From the NCBI RefSeq assembly GCF_009800925.1, contig NZ_WOYF01000008.1, positions 60,220-124,219 on the forward strand: 64,000 nucleotides of DNA, given 5' to 3'. Below the pieces are notes generated by a model. That model did no database searches. It saw nothing but the letters and a program-made list of their open reading frames with translations, and was not told where the DNA came from. Each line of letters begins with the position of its first letter. Position 1 is the stretch's first letter. The position numbers and the translations under genes were made by a program. This DNA comes from Budvicia diplopodorum. GTDB lineage: Bacteria > Pseudomonadota > Gammaproteobacteria > Enterobacterales > Enterobacteriaceae. Below are positions 43,606 through 55,600 of the stretch, piece by piece.

Positions 43606-46600
43606 ATGAAGAATAGCCTCGGGCCTAATGCTACATTTTCATTTAATCGTCTGGCCAGCGCGTTGGCAATGGTTTTGAATTCTGCCCGCAAGGGGCGGCC
43701 AGAGGCGTATAGCGCTATGGGTGGTTCTGCCCGAAACGTACTTTTCGGCGCGTTAAGCGGTGGAGTGATGCTTATTGGCGGCAATGCGAATGCGGCTACC
43801 GATTGGATCGGCGGAGTCGATTCTCAATGGGCAACGGCGGCCAACTGGTCTCCGATGGGCACGCCTAATGCGGCTGGTCTGCAGGTGCAGTTTGTTGACG
43901 GCGATGCAAGCCTCAACGGTAAAACCCTCTCTCTGGGTTCTTCGACCTTTACGCTGGGTAGTCTGGCTGTAGGGGGTATTGATAATCGCTCTTTGCGGGC
44001 GTTTACCCTGAGCGGCGGCACGCTGAACTTTAACAACGCCGGTGCAGATTCTCTGATATCACTGTCTGGTAACCGGGCTGTGACCATTAACTCCGCTATC
44101 ACCAGTGAAAATAACCTACATATCAGCAATACCAGCCCATACGGGACTAATCTGACGCTGGGCGGCACGCTAAATGGTGGTGCTAATAGCCTGATTTTTG
44201 ACTCGGGTATCAATACCAAGATTGTGGCTAACGGTGTAATCGCCAATACCGCGTTAGTCACCAAAAATGGCGTAGGTACGCTGGCACTGAATGCGGCAAA
44301 CACCTTTGCGAATAATTTCAATTTCGATGCAGGTACCATTATCGTCGGTAACAACGCGGCATTTGGTACTTCAACCATTGTGCTGGCTAACGGTGGTAAC
44401 CCGATATTTGACGTGTCGTCCGGCAGCCGAACCCTGAGCAACCAAGTGGCGCTCAACGATGGCTTTTCCGTGCTGGGTTCAGGTAAAACCCTGACCCTGT
44501 CAGCCAGCCAGAATTCACCATTAACCGGCGTGCTCACGCTGAATACCGGTAACGTTGCCACGCTGGATTTGGGCTCCGCTTTTGCATTACAGGGCGCAGG
44601 CAGCCTGGTTAAGAATGGCTATGGTTCTCTGGTTCTTGAATCAAAAAATAATACCTTTGCGGGCGGGCTGAATGTTCAACAAGGAATCGTTAATACCGGC
44701 TCTTTTACTGACAATCTAGTTATCGGCGCTACCGACGGCGCTAACCATATGTTAGGAACCGGCGACATCAGTCTGACCGATTCCTCCTCCGCGTTGAATA
44801 TTAACGCGGCTGCTGATGGAACGGTAAATTTTGCTGGCAGCCGTATCAGTGCCATTAACGGTGCAAAAATCAATGTGCTTAACGGCGCTGCGGTAACGCT
44901 TTCAGGCGGCACCCTAGATTTTGGTACCGGCGCGGCTAAAGGCGCTTTGAATTTCACCGGTTCGGTTACCTTGGGCAACGCTAGCTTCCTGCACGCAGTT
45001 GGGGCGGCAATGACCATCGGTAAAGACCTGACCTTTATGCCGGGTTCAACCATCGGCCAGTCGGGTATCGATTTAATTCTTAGCTCGGCAACCGCCCAGA
45101 AAATTAACGGTACGGGCAATATCAATGGGCTAAACGGATTGACTAAAACCGGTGGCGGTACGGCAACGGTTCAAAGCGGCCTGACGGGGTTGGGCGTGTC
45201 GAGCCTGTCGGCGCTGGGAGGGGTTTTAGATCTGGGCGATGCGGCGATCGTGACCAATACCGTTAATTTGGGAGGCGGTACGGTTAATCTGCATCAGACT
45301 AATCAGCTTTCCAGCCGAGCGAAGCTGTTTCTGCTAGATGATACCCGTTCTATCCTGAATTTTAACGGCTATGACCAGTCTTACTCGGGCATCAACTCAA
45401 TCACCAATGGCCAATTGACGCTGGATATGGGCGGTGCGTCTTCAACGGCCAATACTATTTCACTGGGCGCGTTAACCGGTACCGCCGGTGCACTGCGCAT
45501 CAGCGGTTGGGATGGATCGTTGACTTCGTCATTTGACCGCGTGCTGATTAACGGCCTGGCCAATGCCGAACAGCTCAGCTCAGTGTGGTTTCAGGGGTAT
45601 GGGAAAGGTGCCGTTCAGGTTGATAATGAGCTACTGCCGGTAGCAAATATTTCATCGGAATGGAAAGGAACGGCCAACGACGGTCTCTGGAATAGCGGCA
45701 TTAACTGGGTGGGCGACGATGCTTATAACGTGCCAAACCACACCGGGGCGGCGGTCACCTTTGGCAATAAGGCCGGTAATCTGGTCGGTAAAACCGTTTC
45801 GCTAGCCGGCGCTACGCGCACCGTTGGTTCCATTATCGGTGACTCTAGTATTTCATCCGGCAGAGGGTCGCTGCGGATTTCCAACGGAACCCTGATTTTT
45901 GATAGTGGCGCTGTCGGTGGCGTATCCCATATTACGGCAACGGCGGCGAATAACGTGTGGTTATTATTCGGCACGGATATGGTTTTCAACAACGATGTTG
46001 TCGTGAATTCCGAAAATGGCATCATTTATTTTAGCGGGCCCAGCCTCAACGGTAATGGGCGCGTTATTGTCAACGGCGGCCAGCTGCGTTTTACCCGAGC
46101 GGCTTTAGCGGCAGCAGCATGGAACGGTGGCATAACGCTGAGGTCCGGGCAGATTCTCGTTTATAGTAATAACAATCTGGGGACGGGAGATTTACGCATC
46201 GAGTCGGGCGCTATTGGTACCCAGTTTAATACCAATAAATATTCCATTAATAATCGGCTTGATATTGCCGGTGATTTTACCGCTGACTACGTGCGGTTTA
46301 CCCACGCAGGCGATCTGGTACTCGATGCCGTTCACACCATTAATACCAATGGTTTATCGGTGGTGCCCGGCGAAATAGCATCAACCACCTTTAGCGCTGA
46401 CGTTAACTTCACCGGCAGCGGCGGGCTAATCAAGTCGGGTAGCGGAACCTTAGAGATTCTTAGCCCGAACGGCACGTTTGGCGGGGGGCTGAGTGCCATA
46501 AACGGTACGCTGTTCACCACCTTAAGCAGTGATTTAACCCTTGGGCAGCTTAACGCGGGCCATAACTATCTTGGCTCGGCCGACGTTTCGGTTGGTTCAG

Positions 46601-49600
46601 CTACTGGTTCAGCTACCATTTCGGTTAACAGCGCGGGCTATGCAGGCTCACTATCGGATTCTGTTCTGAACTTGAATAATCAAGGGCAGTTCAAATTTCT
46701 CAATGGCGGTGCCTTTATTTTAGCCAGCGGAACGCTTGACGGTGGAACTGGCTCAAAAGGAACCTTAACCGTTGCCGGTGATTTAACGTTTGATGGTACT
46801 GCTTTGGTCAATATGCCGGGTATTGTCGTTGCTACTTCAACTAACTTAACCGGCGCTAGCCGCGTTTATTCTGGTAACGACGGGGTGATTTCCGGCCTGT
46901 CGAGCTTTACCAAAGCGGGTTCAGGCACCACCATTCTGGATAGTAGCGTTACCAGCCTCGCCGCCGATAATATTTATTTAACCGGCGGCGTTCTACAGCT
47001 TAGCGCCAATAATCAAATTGCGTCGACCAGCAACTTTGTGCTTAACGGCGGGGCGCTGAATGCCAATAACTTTACCGACAGTCTGGGCAAGCTTTACTTA
47101 CGTAACGACTCTTCGTTACTGCTGGGTAGCAGCGGCGGTTTGACCTTTTCATCGGTTGCTGGCGGAGCCGCCGACTGGGTCGATGGCAAAATTTTGACTC
47201 TGCAAAATGAGGGGCAGGACTGGACGCAGGCGGGGAGTACCTATGTGCGCTTTTCGGCTAATCCTGATTTTACTTCCGCTCAGCTATCTAATATCGCCTT
47301 TACCGGCTATGAGTCTGGCTCTGTTTTATCTACTTCGCGGTATGGAGGTTTCTGGACCCTGCAGCCTGAGGGGCTGGTTACCAACGAATGGAGCGGGGCC
47401 TCCGGGGTTAGCAATAATTGGAGCCACGCCGGTAACTGGCTAACCGGCGTGGTGCCCGATGGTGCGGGCAAAAGCGCCACCGTTCGAGATGCCGATAGCA
47501 GCTTAAATAGCAAAATTATCAACGTTGATGCCGATTACTCCGTTGGTCGTTTGAATATTGAATCGAGCTCTGGTCAGTCTCTCACGCTGGGCGGTAGCGG
47601 GGTTTTGACCTTTGACGGTAACGGTGCCAATAGTCGGTTCCGCCACGCGGGCCTGAACACGGTAACCTTTTCCGCCAATAGCCATCTGGCCGGTACGCTA
47701 GCCTATGCGGATACGGTGGCGAATACCGCCGGTTATCTGGACTGGTCCGGTCGCATTGCCGGTAGCGGTGACATCATTAAAACCGGAGCCGGTACGCTGC
47801 GTTTATCGGGCGGTTCAGCCAATACCTATACCGGTGGTTTTTTATGGCAGGATGCCTCACTGATTCAGCTGAATAGCAATGGTTCTTTATTTGGCACCGG
47901 AGGCTTAACCATTGGTGACAACAGCGATAAAACCTACTCGCTGGAAACGCGCGGCGGCTCACTGGCCGTCGACGGGCCGGTTACCCTAGCCGGTAATCTG
48001 ATGTTGCAAAAAGATACCAACCTCGGCATCGTCGACGCGTCGACAAGCGTCGGGCGAATGCTAACGTTGAACGGTCCTGTCACCTTAGCGAGCGGCAGCA
48101 AAACCATTAACGTCTATTCCAGCGCCAATGCCATTTATACACAAACGGATAACGTTGCCTTGAATTTAAACGGCAGGGTGACAGGAAGCGGTCATCTTTA
48201 TAAGAATGGCTTAGGTTTTATCTATTTGAATGGTACGGGTAACGACTTTTCTGGCGGCTTTACCTTAAACCGCGGCGGCGTGAGCGTGGCTCACGATCGG
48301 GCTTTTGGCTCCGGGCTTTTGACCCTAGAGAGTGGAACGTTTGGCGTTTTGGCCACCACCAATGCCAGCCAGTCATCACCGCTGGTTTTCGATAACAGGT
48401 TGACGTTGGCCAATGGTACCACCATGAATGGTTACATTAAATTTGACTATAGCGGTATCAGTACGCTTACCAACATATTTAGTCTGGCTCAAACGGGCGC
48501 GTCTTCTCTGGTTGTTTTTGGCAAAGATCACGTTTTGGCCGGTAGCGGCGGGCTTCAAAAGGGAAGTCGAAGCGTTTACGCAAGCGATGGTATTTTGCGG
48601 CTGGAAGGCGCAAATACGTTTAGCGGCAGAGTTGATCATCAGTTCGGTACCATTCAGGTCGGGGTCGATTCGGTTAAAGAGGGTTCCGGTTTACTCAGTA
48701 GCGCACTGGGCATTGGTACTTATCACTGGAACGGCGGTACGCTTTCTGCCTACAGCGATACCGGTAGCCTCATCGCTTCCCGTCGGGTTTCTAATCCGAT
48801 TAGTCTGAACAATAGTACCTCTGCATTTACCCGCGCCGGAGATGCCACCACGCTGATCCTCGATACGCCAACCATAACCCTGCGTAACGGTAAGCTAGAC
48901 TGGGCCGTTACCGGCCACGATGCGGCGGCTATTTTGTCAGTAGAGTCCCGGTTTATCGATGCGGATGCGGCAACCAAAGGCGGTATCACGCTGCTTGGCC
49001 GCGGCACCATGGCGTTGAAGAACGCGAATAACCAAATATCCGATGGTATCCGCGTTAACTCCGGTGAGGCCACGCTGTTAGCTACCGCCGTGGGCGATGT
49101 GACTACCGGCGTTCTCGACGCTGACCACAATTACCTCGGTACGGGCCGACTAATTATCGATAGCGGCACCGTGCGCATTGCGACCACCGATGGTTCGACC
49201 GTCCGGCTGTCTGGCTTAGGCATGAATATGAACGATGCCGGTAGCCTGATGATTAGCGGCGGCAGCAATATTAGAACGCTGTTTGACAGCAATTCGCTGT
49301 TTACCGGCACCAATACCACCGGTTCTATCGCGGCTTCCGGTCAGTTGATTAAAGACGGGGCCGGTACCACCACGTGGGTTGGCGCTAAGCTGGCGGCTCC
49401 GGAACTGGTGCTGAACTCGAATGCTACCCTGTCGCTGACCAATACCAATCTGGTCGCTGGCGTTGGTCAACTGAGTATGAACGGCGGTACGTTGGCGGTT
49501 AACGGCCTGAACCAAACCTTTAGCCCATCGATGGCGCTGGTGCTCAATGCCGACAGCCATATTGATTTCGGCAGCGCCGGCAGCATCGTTACCGTCGGTT

Positions 49601-52600
49601 CACTCGACCTGTCGTCTGACGGTAAATCGGTTGGTCATTCGGCGCTAACCCTGAGTTTAGATAACTGGAGCGGTCTGGCCGGATCCGGCGGCGGCGCGGA
49701 CCAGTTTCGGGTTACCAGCGGCCTGACCGATGGTCAAAAACTGTATAACGTCTGGTTTACCGGCGGTTATTCGCCGGGCGCTAAGGCTCTAATTAACCCA
49801 AATGGCCAAATCGAACTGGTGCCGCTGGGTAATGCCTACATCTGGAAAGGTACCGTCAATACCGCGAACGGCCAGTGGCAGGCGAATAGCTGGACTGACG
49901 TCGGTTCGCCGAACTCGGTAGGCGATGCCGCGATATTTACCGACCTGGATACGTCGATCAATGGCCAGACCATTTCGACCGGCAGTGGCGTAACCGTGGG
50001 GTCAATATCATTTGAAAGCACCGGTGGTCAGGCCTTTACCCTCAGCGGCGGAGCAATTACGTTAGATACCGGCGATGCAAACCAGCCCTCGCTAATCCGC
50101 TTGATTGGCAATGCTTCACCGACGATTGCCAGTGAGCTGAATCTAAAACGCATGCTGACGATCAATGAGAACGGTAGCGGCTTCCTGACGCTGAGCGGGG
50201 CCATCACCGGTCCGAATACCTCGATAACTAAAACCGGCGTTGGTACTCTGGCATTGCTCTCCGGTGCTTCGAATTTTACCAACGGTTTGACGGTTGATGG
50301 CGGAATGCTCCAGATTGGCGCATCAAGCGCTGTCGATGCGTTAGGCGGGGTATCGATGGGGCCGGTCGGCGTTGGCCGACTCTCGCTGAATAATGGCTCG
50401 TTCATTCAGGCGATTAACGGGGCTCAAATTCTGCATAACGGCATGACGTTTAACGGTCTGGTTAACGCTATTGGTCCTAATGCGCTAACGCTGGCCGGCT
50501 CAGCGGCGATGAGCGGCAACGTAGCTTCTGCTACTACGCTGAACGTTGCCGATGCGACAGGGCTACTGACCTTTGGCGCGAATCTGCCGTTGACCGGAAG
50601 CAGCGACCTGACTAAAACCGGTGCCGGTACGCTTAATTTTAATGCGAGCAGGGGCGATTTTTCCGGCCGCGTGATGGTTAACGCCGGGGCTATCGGTATC
50701 GGCAGCAACGGTGGCTTTGGGAACGGTTCGGTTATGTTGAATAACGGCACTACGCTGGCCGCCAATGCCACCGGCCTGTCTGTGGCTAACGGCATTGTGC
50801 TGGGAACGGGTAGCCAAACCATTACTACCGGTGCGCATCATCTGACGCTGGGCGGTACTATCTCGGGCTCAGGCAAGCTGTTGAAAACCGGTAGCGGTAC
50901 TTTAACGCTGAGCAATACGTCGATCTATAGCGGCGGTACTGCGCTTACCAATGGTTCAATCACTCTGGCTAACGCCGACGGTGCGGGTAGCGGCGCTATT
51001 GCGTTGGCTGCGGGTACTACCCTGCATGCCGGTTTCTCTGACTCGGTGCTCGACAATGCCCTGACAGGTGGCGGTACGGTTAATATCAGGGGCAGCAATA
51101 TTATGCTGGATGCGGATAATACTGCCTTTAGCGGAAGGTGGTCAGTGGATAACGGGGCTTCAGCTCAGGCGGGGCTGGCCAGTAGTCTGGGTAGCGTCGG
51201 CGTGGCGATTAACGGCACCGGCGTTCTGCGCATCACGCCAGCTTCCGACCATTTCATTTTTGATAACGCCCTGACCGGCTCCGGCATTTTGAGCGTTGCG
51301 CTGGGTGCTTCGACCGGCCAGTTTAGCTTTGGCTCCAACGTTGGCTCCGCGTTTACCGGCAATGCGGCGGTATCCGGCGGCCTGATGACGGTTGATGATA
51401 ATGCATCCGTTGCCTTGACCAATGCTACGCTGCGCCTTGATAGCGGCGGTAAAGTTCAGGCTAGCGGCAATCAGTCGGTGGGTAACCTGCACTTTAACGG
51501 CGGTATGTTAATCGCCGGTCTGAATAGCACGGGTCAGGTAGTCGATAGCATTAGCGCTGGCGAGTTAGTGCTTACCAACGGTGTGGTACAGCTTGACCTG
51601 TCTGCTATCAGTACTGCCAGCGGGGTGCTGCTGACCGATGACGGTATTGTTAGCCAATTGGCGGCGACAACCGGCGTGATAACGGGTTCTGTGGCTAATT
51701 TGCAGATTGTTGGCGCAGACGGCATGGCGCCGGGCGCTTCCACTCTTCAGGATATTACCCAAGGGGGCCGTGCGGTTGCCAAAGGCACCTATACTCAAAG
51801 CCTCTCTTCCTCGGGTGATGGTGGTAACGGTCTTTATCTGGGCTATCAGCTTAATCAGCTTGACCTGCAGGCCTCACAGTTGCTGACGCTAAATGAAAGT
51901 ACTGCCACCGGAAATGCCGCCGAGCTTAAGGCTAAAATTACCGGTAGCGGCAATTTGAACGTTGCGGCGACCAGCACCATCACCATTTCTAACGGTGCCA
52001 ATAGTTACACCGGTGCCACGACGGTCTCTTCGGGCACGGCCAAGGCCGGGCTGGCTAACGTGTTTTTCAATAGCAATGCCATGACCATCAACAGCGGCGC
52101 TACGCTGGATATGAACGCCAAGGCGCAGCAGCTTAATAACTTATCTGGTGCAGGAACGGTATTACTTTCATCCACCCTGAGCGCTAACAGTACGGCCGAT
52201 ACGCTGTTCAGCGGTGTGCTCAACGGCAATAGCTTACTGATTAAAACCGGTAGCGGTCAGCTGAGCCTGTCAGGTGTCAACACTCTCGGCGGTGGTACTC
52301 AGGTCGATGGCGGTACCGTCAGGGTATTAAACAATCAATCGCTGGGTACGACCGCGGTTACCGTGGCATCCGGTGGCAATCTGGCTCTGGCTTTTAACGG
52401 TGCCGGTTTCAATAATGTGGTTTCAGGTGCGGGCCGGGCGATCGTTTCGGGCAACAACGTAGCCCTGACGGCAGCCAATACCCTGTCAGGCGTTTGGGAC
52501 ATCTCTGGCTCCGCCCGTGCCAACGCGATGACCCACCTCGGTAGCGCAACGGTTAATCTTAACGGCGCAACCAGCGCATTAAGCATGACGCCAGCGGCCG

Positions 52601-55600
52601 GTAATCTGTCGTTTGCTAATCGGCTGACGGGTAGCGGTACGCTAACGGCACAGCTGGCCAGTAACGCCAGTTCCTTTGATTTCACCTCTGGAGCGGGCAA
52701 TAGCTTTAGCGGTATTTTTGACCTGAAAACCGGGGCGCTGGCCCTGTCGGGCAACAATACTGTTGCGCTGACTAACGCCACATTAGCCGCGGGCGCGGGC
52801 TCGGTCGTTACCGTTGGTCACGGTAATCAACAAATTGGTGGTCTGTCTTTTGCCGGTGGCCACGTGATTTTTGATGCGACGGTTCCTGCTCAATCTCAGG
52901 CTAACGGTATCATTACCGCTCAACGTCTTGACCTGAACGGGGCCGGTACGGTGCAGGTGGCCGTACCAAACAAGGTGCTGAATCCGTCGGTTCTGCCGAT
53001 CGAGACTAACCTTCTGGCGCAGGATGACAGCGGCGCGATGGCTAAGCTGGCGGTGCTGGGAACCTCAGGATCGATTATCGGCGCGGGCGGTGCGCTAAGG
53101 TTGGTTGACCAGAACGGCGTGGCCATCAGCAACGGTAAATTGGTGGATATTTCTAACGGCACCGCTAAAGTGGCGACCGGTACTTACGACTATCGCCTCA
53201 ATACCGGCACTGCCAATGACGGGCTGTATATAGCCTATGCGCTAAAAAACGTAGCGATTGAAGCAGGCCAGACGCTGACCTTAACGCCGTCATTGGGTGC
53301 GAGCGGGTTAGCCACCGATTTATCGGCTACCCTGACCGGCACCGGTAATGTCGACGTTGACGCGGGCGTCGGGAAAACCCTTTCCCTGACTAACTCGTTA
53401 AACCGCTACAGCGGCACGACGTTGGTCTCTTCCGGTACGTTGCAACTGGGGGCAAACAGCGTGCTGGGTAATACCAGCAATTTGAGTATTGCTTCGGGCG
53501 CGGCGGCCGATCTGAATAATTTTAGCCAAACTGTTGATACCTTCACCGGTTCGGCGGGTTCTGTTCTGAATCTGAACGGTGGCGCGTTGAGCATCAGCCA
53601 CGGCGGCATTTCTGCCGGTTCGCTGACCGGCGCGGGCACCTTAGCGCTGAACGGTAACGACTTGGCGGTGAGCGGTGCTAACAGCGGGTTAGCGGCTAAC
53701 GTCACCATCGCCGCCGGGGCTTCATCTCGCTTAAGCCATGTAGCAGGGCTGGGTAATACCGGCACCACCACCGTCATCGGCGCGCTGACTATTGATAATG
53801 CCACCGGTACGCTGTCGAAATCGCTGGCCGGTACGGGGCGGGTTAATCTGACCAATGCGGCCAACGTAACCCTGTCTGGCACCCATTCACTGTCCGGTTC
53901 ATGGAATACGGCGGCAGGCACTACCCTGACGGCAACGGCCGAAACCAGCTTAGGCCGTGCGGCTATAAATAACGGCGGTAGCATGGTTGTTGATTCGGCT
54001 ACCGACTGGACGATAGCCAATGCGCTGAACGGTATCGGTAGCTTAGCGAAGCGCGGAAGCGGTGAACTAACGATTGGCACGGCGAATAGCCGCAGCGGCA
54101 GTACCTCGGTTAGCGGCGGTAAACTGACGCTGACCCACTCTGGTGCCCTCGGCGGTGGAAATGTGGTGGTCAGTACCGCAACGGGCAGTGCGCAACAGGG
54201 CTTGAATCTGGCCTTTGGTACCGATCAAAGCTTTGCCAACGTTTTGTCGGGTAACGGCGTGACCTCGGTGGCCGGTGCGGGCATGGCGACGATTACCGGT
54301 ATTAATACCGGTTACGCCGGGGGATGGGCTATTTCCGGTAACGCGACGGTTGATTCAGCGACGGCAAGTTCGAGCGTTAACCTCGGTTCTGGCGCAGTAG
54401 ATCTGGCCAGCGGCGGTATTCTGAACGTGCATAGCCATAATGCCTTTGCGTTTACTAATGCACTGACCGGCGGCGGTAGGCTGAACGTATCTAATAACGA
54501 TCATGCCTTCTCGTTCAGTACCGGCAATGCCTTTACCGGGACCGTTGCTCTGGCCGATAACCAGTTTGATCTGTCGGGCACCAATACGGCGGCGCTGGGC
54601 GGTGCCACACTGTTGGTGGGTTCCGGCAACGTGACTACCGTGGGTAGCGGCATTCAGCATATCGGCGGCTTAGCGCTGGCCGGTGGCAAAATAAATTTCA
54701 CCGCCACCCGCGTTCCTGCGCACTCGGCCGCTGAAGGTAGTATCACCGTCGGTACGCTGGCCGTGACTGCCGCCAGCGAGATAGCCATTAATACTGCCAC
54801 CGGCGGGCTGATCAACCCGACTCGGCAGGGCAGCACTAATCTGCTGGCTCAGGATGATAACGCTCAGGTGAAGCTGGTGGGGGCAAGCCGTATTGCGGCG
54901 GGCTCATCGGCGGGTAATCTGACGTTGGTTGATGCTGCCGGTGCGCCAGTCACCCATGCCGCTCAGGTCGATATTGTTGAAGGTGGCTTTACTGCGGCGG
55001 TGGGTACTTACGACTACGCCTTGACCTTCGGCAGCGCCAATGACGGGCTGTACTTGGGGTATGGCCTGAAGCAGCTTAACCTGCTGGCCGGGAACCGGCT
55101 AACCTTAGCGCCAGAGGCGGGTGCCTCCGTGTCTGCTTCTGACCTGAATGCCAAACTCACCGGCGGCGGTAGTCTGGCGATTAATGCCGGTAACGGGCAG
55201 GCTATTTCCCTGTCTAATGCCACCAATAATTATACCGGAGAAACCGTAGCGCAAACCGGTACCCTTCAGCTGGGAGCGGACACGGCTCTCGGGCGAACCT
55301 CGAATCTGGCGATTAATCGCGGCGCTAGCGTAGATATGAATGGCCGCTCCCAGACCGTGGGTGCGCTGTCGGCCTATGCCGGGGGCGTGCTGAACCTGAG
55401 CGGTATTCTGACCATCTCTGACGCTCAGCGTGCGGTGGGCAGCACCGACGGTGGGCTGGTGGACAACAATACGTTGTTCAGCAACGGGAGCTTAGTGATT
55501 GACCCATCGATTGTTCATGTGAACGGCACTCAACTGGGCTATAGCGGACGGGTACAGGTGACCGGCGGCTCGCGGCTGGTGCTGAACGCTGCGAATGCGT